From: Ananas comosus
Lineage: Eukaryota; Streptophyta; Magnoliopsida; Poales; Bromeliaceae
DNA length: 64,000 bases
NCBI RefSeq assembly: GCF_001540865.1
Contig: NC_033627.1
Coordinates: forward strand, 12,067,186-12,131,185
Reading direction: 5' to 3'
Shown: one piece after another, positions 12,635-23,701 of the stretch
How positions within the stretch are numbered: position 1 is the first letter of the stretch
How the letters are laid out: every line of letters starts with the position of its first letter
Notes under the pieces: model-generated
The model's database searches: none
What the model saw: only the letters and a program-made list of their open reading frames with translations
Told to the model about the DNA's origin: nothing
Position numbers and translations under genes: made by a program

Positions 12635-12640
12635 TATAAA
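12635..12640 (+). promoter_or_regulatory. Probable TATA box of RPB4
   Basis: TATAAA in the context CTCCCTATAAAAGGCG, a near-perfect plant TATA box. Transcription would be expected to start about 30 bases on, near 12665-12675. A leader intron would then have to remove most of 12.7-13.3 kb before the ATG at 13307. Confidence 0.7.
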
Positions 12641-12839
12641 AGGCGAAAGCGCCCTACAGAAAACAATCCCCACTTCGATCACATCGCGCTTCCTCACACA
12701 CGGTGTATGCTTCGATCCGTTCTCTTCCTCTTCCTCTCTGTTCTCTTCCTCTTCCTCTCTTTACTTTCTACAACAGAAACCCTAATTTTCCCCCTCTTTT
12801 CCCCTTTTTTCTTAAATTTCAGAAGCATCTAGAAAGGAT

Positions 12840-13300
12840 TAACTTTGAAATGTTTTTTGCTATAATCGTGGACTCAATTTAGAATTGATTTATTTTTTTT
12901 CTGGAGGGATTTAATCCCACTTTAATAGCTCGATTTTTTTTTTCTAATATTTGGATTCTTGTTGTGATCTACTCGTTGTAGATTCTAAAATCAGTGAACT
13001 AACATTTATTTTGGGGAATAAATGAGAAATTTGAGTTTCGGATTTAATCGTATTTTAATAACTCGAAAAATTTTCTAATAATTGGGCTCTTGTTGTGGAT
13101 TATTTCGTTGTTTTGATATCCTTATTTTTCTATTTAAAAATCGATTAATTAACATCAATTTTGGAATTTATTGGGCTATAATTATGGAATAAATCATATA
13201 TTTTAGTTTCGGATTTAGTCCTGCTTTAATAAGTCGAGAAAATTTTTCTAATATTTGAATTCGTGTTGCAATCTACTTGTTGTAGCTTCTTTTGTTGTTT
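12840..13300 (+). repeat. Three degenerate tandem repeats in the RPB4 leader region
   Basis: Three blocks share the order GGATTTAATC-like, TTTAATAGCTCGA-like, TTTTCTAATATTTGGATTC-like, then TTGTTGTGATCTACTCGTTGTAG-like words. They begin near 12890, 13035 and 13205, a spacing of roughly 150-170 bp. The last block ends just before the start codon and carries the TTGTAG that may serve as leader-intron acceptor. Confidence 0.6.
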
Positions 13301-13306
13301 TGAAAA

Positions 13307-16246
13307 ATGTCCGGAGAGGAGGAGGAAAATGCTGCCGAACTCAAGATCGGAGAGGGTAAGTGTTGCTTCTGCATCCAAATTAGGGTTTCTTTTTTTTTTT
13401 TGTTTCTAGATTGTTTTTCAATTCTATCCTGGAGAATCTTTGTGTAATATTGTTTACTTGAGAGTAAATTGGACTTATAACTATTCAAATCAAAAGAAAA
13501 AGGAAAAGGAAAGAAAAGAAATAAGAAAACATAAGAAGTTTTGTGTCACAATGACAGCAGAATCTTGCTCATAAAGATGTGATCTCCGCAAAGAAGTGGG
13601 TTTCTTGATCATTTTTGTGTGATTCTTTGCCATGTTAGGCTAAAATTAGTTGTGTGTATATCGAGCCTTTTGGGCCTCAGTTTTGAGTTGAAATCCATGA
13701 GTTGTTAATTGGTTTCTTCATATATTGGTTGTCGGCACTTATAGAGCAACTAAGTGTGGAAAAAGAGAAGGCGCGCATAGGCACGAAAAGTTGTTTTTTT
13801 ATCCTCCGCTTCTAATGAGTGCTTCATATGCATCTACTTAGCCATCCCAAACATCTAGTTTTTCGCTATTCGACAAAGCAAGTCCAAGTTATTTTAAATG
13901 TGGATAATTACATCTTTCGCTAATAGCACTTTGCTGCTGTCTCATACTTTCCTAAGCCCACGTCGAACGCATACATGGAACCTATATCCCTTTAACTGCT
14001 CTTGGATTGAAGGATTTGGAGATTAATTTCCTATAGCGAATGGATCTACTACGGAGTATGGAAGAGACCAAGGGTTCTAGAGCTTGCCATTGGAAAGTAA
14101 TCTATTATGAATTGGCCTTAATACATCGTGGAGCTAAACTTATGGACCAAAAACTTGTCAATTTAGTATATTCTTGATAACAATCTTTTTTAACGTAGTA
14201 TTTTCTTGCTAACAATCTTTTTTAGCGTATTGTGTAATATTAATATGTCATGGTGCCAAGTTGATTTTTCTATTCTGCTTTGCCATTTCATGCTCATGTA
14301 TGTATTAGTGCCATTTTTTGAAAAAAATGATCATATAGCTCACTTTTATATGTTTTCGGAGATAATTTCATGTTCAGAAACACTTCAAGATTCTTTATCT
14401 GCTACAGAGCAGATTTAGAAGAAACTGTGATAGACGCACTTCTTAATTTGGTTATATTTGAGTTTCACGACATCATATAGAAATTATCATCGGGATGGAA
14501 TGATCAATAGTTCTGCTGCTGGGCAGGAATTGTTATTTCATTCATTCATGACTGAAATTTTCAGGGAATAAGAGTTCTATACGGGCATACTGTTTATCAA
14601 ACTTCTGTAATTATAATTTGATATGCCGCTTTTCATTTTCCTTTTTGGATTTTTCTCTTTCTCCAAAACAATGTTTGCTTTTTGTCATCCTTTAATTGCC
14701 CTCACAGCTGTTTAAAGTTGTCTGTTGTCTTTTATAGAGTTCTTGAAGGCAAAGTGTCTTATGAACTGTGAAGTTGCAATCATCCTTGACCACAAGTACG
14801 AGCAGCTTCAGCAGATGTCTGATGATCCCACGAACCAAATTTCTCAGTGGGTGCTAACACTGTTTGATGCCATCTTTTCGTTGTGATATCCCTTTACCTC
14901 AGAAAATGTTTTTTTTTTAAAACCCTTTTTTTGCCCTTTCTTATTCAGGGTATTTGAGAAGTCGCTGCAGTACGTGAAGCGCTTTAGTCGCTACAAGAAC
15001 CCTGATGCGGTGCGACAAGTTCGAGAGTATCCTTACATTTTAAAAATTTTTGAACCTTATACTTTAAAAGCTTGAACCTCGTCCTTCCTCTTGAAATTTC
15101 TTATTTAGAACCTTAATTCAATTATCAGAGTCCTAAGCAGATACAAGCTTGCTGAATTTGAGGTATGGGTGTGGTTTATTGTTGATTAAACTGTTTATCT
15201 GGTTAAAAGATGAAACTAATATAAAATATTTATGTTTTGAGGTATGGGTGTGGTTTATTGTTGATTAAACTGTTTATCTGGTTAAAAGATAAACTAATAT
15301 AAAATATTTATGTGGGATGCAGCTTTGCGTGCTCGGTAACCTTTGCCCTGAAACAGTTGAGGAAGCTATTGCTATGGTCCCATCAATCAAGGTAAATTAT
15401 ATTAATATACTTATACAAGCTCCTGTCATCTTCATGGTTTATACATGCTTAATATCCTGAACTAGTCCTTTGACACTCTTGGGCACATTTGGGATAAGAA
15501 TAATTTATGCGAGGACCCTCTTTTTCCCCCTCCTATAGAATTACCTGGTCTGAATAGTATGGAGTACTTTTTGGGTTATCAACCCTTTCCTCCCGACCAA
15601 ACAACACCTTTATCCCGTATAGCACATAGGAAGAATAAGATGTTGTATCACTTTTAGTTACAACCCTGCACTCTAGGAAATGTTGGTCGGTGGGCTCGCG
15701 GCTAATGCATGTTTCGCCATGGTTCATGATACCCAGGTAAAAGTGTATGGAGATCCCCTAAACTATAAGCCATATTTAAGTGGACTTCTCGACTTTACAT
15801 TGTTTGTTTTATATAAGTTGTTTTATCAATTAAATTGGAAATAACGCCTCAGTTAACTGCTTCGGCCCCCTTTTCTGCTGACGGACTATAGCAGGCGAAG
15901 CCATTAACTTCAACAGAATGCCCAATTCGGCTGACGAATTATGTTATAATCGAAACGGGCAAATGGTGAGGGACAATTAAGCAAACGAACAAACAACAAG
16001 AAAAAGTTCAGAAGTCTATCTCAAACTGCCTATAGTTACGGGGTGCTCCATACATTTTTCCCTAATCAAAGCTGAGCTGAAGTGTTTCTTAACTCCCTAT
16101 ATGTTCTCACTATGTAAATTTGCCCACACTTTTCTAAACGTGCTGCTCTTTTGTGCTTCCTACGACAGAATAAAGGGCGGATTCAGGAAGATGATCAAAT
16201 TGAGAAGCTATTGAACGACCTTTCCCTAATAAAGAAGTTCGAGTAG
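13307..16246 (+). CDS. NRPB4: RNA polymerase II subunit 4 (RPB4)
   Basis: RPB4 pairs with RPB7 to form the stalk of RNA polymerase II, which acts in initiation, mRNA export and decay. Six exons (13307-13355, 14738-14846, 14949-15026, 15129-15162, 15323-15391, 16169-16246) give 138 residues, the family's plant length. The start is MSGEEEENAAELKIGE. Conserved stretches follow: EFLKAKCLMNCEVAIILDHK, FEKSLQYVKRFSRYKNPDAV, the HRDC-like core ELCVLGNLCPETVEEA and the tail LLNDLSLIKKFE before TAG. All introns are GT-AG. Intron 4 carries a 79-bp tandem duplication that copies its own splice donor. A TATA box lies 670 bases before the ATG, which implies a leader intron. Bystin lies downstream in convergent orientation. 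Assignment to Pol II rather than the Pol IV/V paralogue rests on the short length and close match. Confidence 0.95.
15160..15317 (+). repeat. 79-bp tandem duplication including a splice donor
   Basis: The segment beginning GAGGTATGGGTGTGGTTTAT starts at 15160 and again at 15239, almost identical for 79 bp. The first GAG is the end of RPB4 exon 4 and the GTATGG is its donor. The second copy therefore offers an identical donor 79 bases downstream; its use would break the frame. Confidence 0.9.
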
Positions 16247-16415
16247 CTCGTCTGTGTATTCGAGCCCTTGAGGTGCTCTCTCGATAAATTATGCAACTTA
16301 GTGCTATACCAATTTAGGTCTGTTTTTGTATGTTCGCGAACACCAGCAAAGTAATTATCCATCATCTGAATGAACTTGTGCTTGATGTTTTGAATGTTTT
16401 TTTTGTTAACGCTTG

Positions 16416-16479
16416 AATTTAATAATAGCAATTGAGTTGGTTGGGATAATTTAATAATAGCAATTGAGTTGGTTGGGAT
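16416..16479. repeat. Two-copy 32-bp tandem duplication
   Basis: AATTTAATAATAGCAATTGA and its continuation through GTTGGTTGGGAT is exactly repeated at 16416-16447 and 16448-16479. It lies in the 3' flank or 3' UTR of RPB4. Confidence 0.9.
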
Positions 16480-17218
16480 GAGATAGTTGATGCATTAATT
16501 ACTATGAAATTGATTTGTATGAAAAACTTAAGCCTTCATCAGTACATGGGCTGTGCTGAGCCAACTGAATCTTACTGTGTCATCAAATTATCTATGCCAC
16601 CTCCATGGAGACGGTGTGGCTAAAAATCGTCTGTTTTTTTTAGATTGTCTTTTATCAGTGGCAAACACTTCCTTTACTATCAATAGAATTCTAGTTTTTC
16701 TCTGCTCATAGAATGTTTTTCTTTAAAAACATAAGCAGTGAACCCCCCACCCGTGTAATGTTTGCTGCAGCACAAAATAAAAGATAATAAATCAAATAAC
16801 TCAGACATTTAAATCCGCTGCTGCATGCAACTTGTTTTCTGTGTATTACATTCTGTAAAAATTGGAGAGCGAGGGAGGAAAGAAAGCTCAAACTACCACA
16901 ATCATGGAAAACGGAACAAAAACAGCTTTAAAGTATTGTATACTTTATATCCTGCTGCAACTCGATGAAATAGAGCCCACCTGGATCGAGAGAGAAGAAT
17001 CAATCTTCCACTTAACTGGAGCTACCATCACAACATAATTAATGGCGAAGGAATTTGTTCGTCTTGAATGCATACAAAAATTCCATCAATTGCCAAAATC
17101 TGCAATAGAAAGAATAACTAAATAAATAATAGATAGAATACTGAAAAAGGTAACTTTAAGTGCTGTACAACAACCAAATATGGAATTTTAACTGATTACT
17201 AGGAGTGGATCAAACCAT
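16480..17218. other. Convergent 3' flanks of RPB4 and bystin
   Basis: About 970 bases separate the two stop codons. The sequence is AT-rich with no gene recognised. Both 3' UTRs should lie here, possibly close together. No clear polyadenylation signal stands out. Confidence 0.55.
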
Positions 17219-20200
17219 TCAATCCTCTTCCATCGGAACTTCTGGGTAGTCCCATCGATCTTCCTCGATCGGTTTGTTGACCACAGAAATAGAAGGTAAG
17301 GCTCGTCAAGGAAAGAAACGTTGGAGATTATTCATTTGACAACAATTGTTTTAAATGCCAAGGAAAGAAACAAATTTAAGTATCAAATGGCAGTCAACAT
17401 AAATGACTGTGACAAGCACAACTAGAGAACATGCTATCGAGAATTATAACTTAAAACTAAGCTGAAATAATAAGGTTGCCTTAAAAGTAGCTGTTTTTCC
17501 GACCCATTAGAAGATGGGAGCATCATCTTTAACTGATATAGGTAATATAGGGAGGAGGAAAAAACACTAAAGTATAAATTATAAAAAAAAAAACACTTTG
17601 TTCAAGGATATAAATTGACATGAGATCATCCTCTTTTTCGCCTCGGTTGCGGCTGTTTTTAAGTTCTCGGCGGATTTCAGGAGTAACCTATCAAGACAAT
17701 AAGATAAAAGGTATCATTAGATAACTCAGATAACTTTTCTCGACAGTCAATTCAAGAAAGTATTTTCAAATAAAGCACAATCACTCTACCAAATAATGTT
17801 TCTGATGTTGCATTAAACGTTCGAGATTTTCCTTATCCTTCTTTTCCAGTTCATTCTTATACCTGCAAAAGGTAAGTTAGCCACAAATACGCCTAGACTA
17901 TGAGGATTGTAAACATTCCCAACATGCCCTACCAAAAAAAAGAAATTGCTCTTTATCTCCAAGAGATGATGTTGCGTCTTACATTAGGAATATTATGGGA
18001 CTCAACAATTGTTATAGAATCTACAAACTGATCATACTTGCTTCAAGTAAAATAGTTAGATAATTGGGAAGAACCAAATGCAACACAATAGAAAATACAA
18101 CATACAAACCTTTGTACAAATGCGAGAAGAGATTGATGCCATATGACAGGCATGACCCTTTCGTCCGCGAGGAACCTCATGAAATGTGCAACTACAGCAT
18201 CAAGCACTCGGTAAGGTAATGCATACTTTTTGTCCAGAAATAGTTTGATGAAATAACTGAAATAAGATACAGCATGAAAAAGAAAAGTTATGTTAGATAC
18301 AAATCATAAAATTACTACAAGGTTTATAGCCAACAATTAGAAAGTTACAATTGAACTAATAAAAGCAAGATTGATAATAGTATAACAAACATAAAAATGG
18401 TGGACATCCAAATAGAACAAATAGATTTGAAAGGTGTTGATCATGAATCAACAAATAGTTAAGCACAGACGGTTAGAACATGTCAATACAAGATGTCGTC
18501 AGCTTCAGGTTTAGCTGCCCAACAAGTTAAGAGCATACAAAGCTTAGGACAAAGTTTAAAATGTTAATTTTAGAACAAGGGGTATCCTGGCTGCAAAGGA
18601 GACAACAGAAGAGTTCTTCAAGGAAAGCTATTTTTGAAATTGTAATTTTCTGAAGTTCGGTTATCAAAAACAAAGAGTAATTGACTTCTCAATATTTGGT
18701 TTACAGGAAAAGGAAATAGAAAGCAAGAGAACATAGCAAAAAAGGAAATGCCCATTGCTTTATAATCTTTATCATAAAGTTTATCTGGAGCAAAAACCTG
18801 TTTTCTGTAGAATCACAATGACAACTTTCCATGAAAATGAAGATAACGCCCAAAAAACGCTTGAAAGATGATTTTGAGAGAGGGAAGCTGTGATGAGACC
18901 TACTTAAGATGTAAACAAATGAACTCTAGCTCCTAGACTTACGGTTTCCCAATTTCAGCAGCTTTAGAGGTTTCTGTTTAGATCTTAATTCATATCAAAC
19001 AAACTAAGAATATTTTTAATAAAAGAAATCTTTTAAAAAAATAAAGAACCTGACACTCCCATTTTATATTCCAATTTCCAATACTACAATTTAGACTACT
19101 ATATGAGTAAGGCAGCAGTACCTCATGTTCAGGTACAGTGATAAAGGAAATAAAATATATGACTTCAAAATCATCAACCCCAATAGCCTAGTTTGCGCCA
19201 ACCGATACTCCAAAATATGAAGCAGGTTCTCTTTCAAACTCTATTCAAAGAGCCAACCACTCACTCAACTAGTACACAAGCCTACAAGAACTGAAAATGC
19301 CATGCTCATAAGGATGGAAACGCATTAGAAGGATTCCATTCAGAAACTGCAGTGCAGGTTGAAGACCATCTCTAAATATGCACAAACATAAGCAGTTCTT
19401 TCAGAACATAGTAAATTCAATTAACACGAGCATAAATCATAATAATTGACTATTGGACCCTCATAAGACTAATTAGATCTAGCTAGATAAAATACCAAAT
19501 GTGCACAGAAAATAAACAAATTTTCTACTGCATTAGGCTCGTCGCATTTAGATTTGTATTAATAGCACTGCTCGGGTAAGCTGCTGGAATAGCTTAACAT
19601 ATTCCAGCTGAATCTACTGAGCAGGCTGAACTAATTAAATTGGGCCAATTTAAGCATGCTGTCCAAAGCCTAGTTATAATTAACTTCTCTGTGATGCTTA
19701 CGCTGGCTTCAAATATATGGTTGAACATACAAACAAGGCTAGCGCTCAACTTTGTCGACCATCATACTGAGCTCAAGCCAAGCTCCTTTTCTAAACAACC
19801 TTTATAGTTACAACATGACTTCCAACTATAATAGATGTATGAGACGTAGAACATGAGTTTTGAAAGATGAATATACGTTGAGACTAACAAAACTGTTATC
19901 ACAACGATCAATGACCTTGATACCATACATAATTAGTCAACAATTTCACTTATAGCCAATGCTCATAAAAGTTACAAGACAACAAAGAAATTGAAATGGA
20001 GACAATTATCACAAACTCCAAGTCAAACTACCTACCTTGTGGTGCCACAGTAGTCCATCTCTGCCAATTTCATCAGTGCTGCACTGCGCATCAATGGAAC
20101 AATGATGGAAATTAATTATTTATTTGGTAAACTTAGCTACTCTAATTCAATTACAATATATAAAGAATCTTAGAATATCTTTACAGGCACATTACCTTGA

Positions 20201-21556
20201 GTGAAGGGAAGGAATGGTGACTTTTTCGATTATGCTTCCAATTATAACTGCTTCTCTGAGAGTGCAAGTTCCTGACTGGGAAAGGAAAATTTAATGTTAC
20301 AACGGCAAATATCTATGAATAGAAAATACCCTGCTTCTCTCCTACAAGTAAAGCATTGAGGAACTACTCAGCTGAAAAAAATCATAGCACAAAAGATTTA
20401 TTGGCAGAAAAGAGTGCACAATACATGATTAGAAAGTTAGAGATGAAAGTTTCGTTGAAAATACAATAACTGTTATAAAAATTTGCTATAAGCACTATAA
20501 GAGACCTAAATAAGCACAGCCAATTAATTTAAGTGCGCATATACATGAAGGGAGATTGTATCAAACACTGGGCTCCAATAAAGAGCTAGGCACATGATGA
20601 GAGAAGAAAGCTAACAAAAGATGCCTGCATAAATTATTATAACTGAAAATTTGCTAGCTTGCATAAACATTTTTATTTTTATTCAAATGAAACCAACAAA
20701 ATAACAAGAGAAAAGTCTAATAAAATAAATAAAATAAAATTAGATAAATGTTCTGACACTTCTTGAATTTTTCATGCTTTCCAAGAACACTGACAAGTAA
20801 GCGCCTAATTTTAATATCTGCCTCCTTTTGTTTTAAACAACTATCCTGCTAACTTGACCTAAAAATGTAAACCACTTCTATCTAAACAAAACTTGCCAAT
20901 TGCTTCTTGTCCCATGTCTATCAACTCTGCCTCAGCAGCTAAATGGTTCAGCTCCATATTGATGGCAATTCACTATTTTTATTGATAACGGAGGTGGGAA
21001 AAACATGAAGTCAAGAGAACATAACACCAAGCCCTAATAAAGCTCTGACGCTATTACTGCATTAACAAAGATCTCATTGATGTTCATGTTAACTAGTGTT
21101 GAACAAGAGTTTGCACCAGTTATTAAGTTTAATAACCCGATAATCATTCATCTCAATTATTATCAAAACCAATAAGAGTGATGTTCTTGTTTAATGTTAT
21201 TATTGCTATTGTTGTTGATATTATTGCTGTCAAGGGGTATGTTCTGATAATAAGTGCCTAGAGATCTATAAGCAAAGAAGTGTTAAGTTAAATGATGTCG
21301 ATACATCTAAACACAACTCAAATTTTGACCGCACAAAAAATGAGATATTAGGTAGCATAAATTTGAGAAAACCTCAGGCATTTGATACAGCTGGATAAAC
21401 AGTACGACGATCATAATATTTAGTTACACAAGTGTATATATTGATTTTTCCTTTTTCAGCGTAATCAATCTTTGCTAAAAAATTCCAAAGTATGTGATAC
21501 TAAATGCTGCACGTGCATCAATATGCATAGAAATACACAAACACACAGAGATACAC

Positions 21557-21600
<44 letters not shown>

Positions 21601-23298
21601 GCAGTATACAATTCAAATTTCACATATATTAGCAACATAAGAAGCTCAAACAAGAACAAAAATCTTCCAAAGTAGTGCAATAACTTTCTTAAGAACAAGA
21701 CTAGTACCTGACACAGTGGAAAAAGAATTCCCTTGAAAAATGCAGCTGGTTTATACAGGGACTTCTTTAGTGCTTGGTAAAGAGCAAAGTGAAGTCTCTT
21801 ATTCTTTCTGATATCCTCTCTAACACGTGGGAGTAGCACAAGATTGTAGAAACGCCGTGCCTTCTTGGAATTCATATTTGAAGAGAAAATTCGTGTTGCT
21901 TGGTACATTGCATTGGGGGACCAATTTTCAGGCTCAGTTAAATACAATACATCCTCCCAAAGTTCTAGCGCTGGAATGTGTTTGAATGCTTTGGGAACTT
22001 TCCCGGATGTATATCGACTTAACAACTTGCCAACCCTGCATAAACACGATACAACAAACCCCTATATTAGCATGATTGAAGATGTAAGGATGCAGAGAAC
22101 ATAGAAAAGAGGTAGCTCACATACCCCTTATAAAGGTCGATGATACTACTGTCCAATTTAGGAACTGGCCGTGCTTCTGGGAACATACAAAAGGCAATTA
22201 GAGAAGGTACAGCCATTTAGCAACTAAATCAGCTTTGCAGCAAGCAGTAAGTCTTAGAAAATTTCATTTTCCCAAGTGTGTGACAATTCTTACTATAACT
22301 AAATGTAATTCCGGCTAGCACTTAAGCACGCACCAACTCACAAGAAAAATTAAATGGATGTTGCCAATATCAACAACTTCTATGGAGAAGCTCAAAGTCC
22401 TTGTAAAGTACTCAAATATCCTGTGACTTTAGAAGACTTTAAATCAAAATTTAAGTTTTCAAACATTGCTAACCAATTCAATTCCCATAAAAAGATCTCA
22501 TGAGATTTTGCTCATTGGCACAATTCAACGGATGGGGCCAGACGGAAGAAAACAATGCGGCAAATTTAAAAGACGTATTCGCACTCCAATAGCTTTTGGA
22601 TGAACAAGAGAAAAGGGGGAAAAAAAAGGATACATTTTTAGCATGAAATTAATGTAATAACAAAAGATCCTGCGAGAAAAGATCCACGAATCCAATCTAA
22701 ATGGGCTAAAACAACACCAATTACTCCATTTCTTTAATACTGGTTTTTAATCAACAAACTTAATATACCAAGAAATAATTAAATCAGTGGCAAATATCCA
22801 CAAACAAAACCTACCGGAGGTAACATCAGCATCCTTCTCTTTGATTTTCTGAATGATTAGATCCGCCAATGTGAGCTGCGGCGCGGCACCATCCTGCATG
22901 AAGGCCGCCAAAACCCTCTCGTCCTCCTCATCGATCTCCGGCTAAAAAAACACATTACACCCCCCAAAAGATCTTTTTTTTTTAACTAATACTCGAATAT
23001 CATAAGACAATTGAGCATTGAAAGAGGGGAGGAAACGCACCACTGCATCATCGCACCGGCTCTGGGTATCGGAGAACCCATCGAAGCCATCAACGTCGTC
23101 GTCGTCATCGTCATCCTCCTCCAATCGGGGAGGAGGGGCGGAGGAGACGGCGGAGAAGGGAGTGGGGTGGTCATCCTCCTCTTCTTGAAGGATCTCCTTC
23201 TGCTGCTTTAGGGCTTCCCTCAAAATCTTCGCGCTAAGGTCGGAAGACACCATCTGAGAGATCAAAGATGCATCTTGAGATCGTTGCCATGTAAACCC

Positions 23299-23354
<56 letters not shown>

Positions 23355-23501
23355 GCGTGCCTTTTGTTCGCTTTGGTGCTGCTTCAGGGGGCGCGAGCGC
23401 TTCTTGGAGGAGACGACGCTGACGTCGTCGTCGAGGGCGGCGCGGCGCGGCGGCGGCGCCGCAGCCGTCGCCGGAGTCCCCTTCCTCTTCTTTCCCGCCA
23501 T
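17219..23501 (-). CDS. BYSL: Bystin (ENP1), 40S ribosome biogenesis factor
   Basis: Bystin/Enp1 is needed for pre-40S assembly and 18S rRNA maturation in the nucleolus. Eleven exons, in transcript order: 23501-23361, 23253-23041, 22941-22815, 22176-22125, 22035-21708, 20275-20196, 20083-20036, 18256-18110, 17862-17790, 17687-17612, 17295-17219. They give 453 residues. The N terminus is basic then acidic (EEEDD and DDDDDDD runs). The conserved core has [80 protein letters not shown] and [17 protein letters not shown]; the tail ends [12 protein letters not shown]. Two introns are unusual: intron 1 needs a GC donor and is half (CT)n, and intron 10 fits a U12 AT-AC intron. The leader has a telo-box and a TGGGCC element, as is usual for plant ribosome-biogenesis genes. 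It is convergent with RPB4. Confidence 0.93.
17296..17611 (-). other. Candidate U12-type AT-AC intron (bystin intron 10)
   Basis: Read on the minus strand, exon 10 ends ATGTCAATTT and the intron begins ATATCCTT, the minor-spliceosome donor consensus. At 17313-17305 it has TTCCTTGAC, a perfect match to the U12 branch-site consensus TTCCTTRAC. The branch A (17306) is 10 bases before the intron end, which reads CCTTAC. The join T plus CT restores the frame and leads into [20 protein letters not shown]. No GT-AG pair at these positions does this as well. Confidence 0.85.
21559..21597. repeat. (GA)n microsatellite in a bystin intron
   Basis: About nineteen GA units in the long intron between exons 5 and 6 of bystin (20276-21707). 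On the coding strand it reads (CT)n, roughly 110-150 bases into the intron. Confidence 0.95.
23254..23360 (-). other. Bystin intron 1, GC-AG, half made of (CT)n
   Basis: The exon ends GAACAAAAG; the intron starts GCACGC and ends TCTCTCAG before ATGGTGTCTTCC. A (CT)25 tract at 23351-23302 fills about half of this 107-base intron. The only GT in the intron that could be a donor (CTGTAGGG, minus strand) would leave exon 1 in the wrong phase. A GC donor at 23360 keeps the frame and matches the order of conserved parts in bystin. The donor context beyond AG|GC is weak. Confidence 0.65.
23302..23351. repeat. (GA)25 microsatellite inside bystin intron 1
   Basis: Fifty bases of pure GA on the plus strand, CT on the bystin strand. 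It starts only eight bases after the proposed donor and provides a long pyrimidine tract upstream of the acceptor. Confidence 0.95.
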
Positions 23502-23537
23502 CGCCACTCCAACGGTAAAAGGGGCGGAAAGAGCGAA

Positions 23538-23540
<3 letters not shown>

Positions 23541-23581
<41 letters not shown>
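23541..23581. repeat. (GA)20 microsatellite in the bystin leader
   Basis: Forty bases of GA, read as CT in the transcript, lie 40-80 bases before the bystin ATG. A second shorter run follows at about 23601-23615. Confidence 0.95.
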
Positions 23582-23584
<3 letters not shown>

Positions 23585-23587
23585 CTA
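23580..23587 (-). promoter_or_regulatory. Telo-box AAACCCTA in the bystin 5' region
   Basis: AAACCCTA on the plus strand (TAGGGTTT on the gene strand), about 80 bases before the bystin ATG. Telo-boxes combined with site II motifs are an established feature of plant ribosomal-protein and ribosome-biogenesis promoters. Confidence 0.55.
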
Positions 23588-23692
23588 GTTTACCGAGCGC
23601 GAGAGAGAGAGAGAGCGAGCAAAACCCTTGAACGTTACACAACGCTTCGATTCGTTAAAAAGGCCGAACCGAAACTAGACTAAACACGGACC

Positions 23693-23698
23693 GGCCCA
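23693..23698 (-). promoter_or_regulatory. Site II element TGGGCC upstream of bystin
   Basis: GGCCCA on the plus strand is TGGGCC on the gene strand, about 195 bases before the ATG. It matches the TCP-bound site II consensus TGGGCY. Its pairing with the telo-box is the usual arrangement in this gene class; function here is inferred. Confidence 0.5.
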
Positions 23699-23701
23699 AT
23701 T

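Noticed and set aside
23298..23642. Bystin exon 1 read through the (CT)n tract as a Ser-Leu repeat
   Set aside because: The tract ends in a stop, and bystin has no such repeat; a GC-AG intron removes it in frame.
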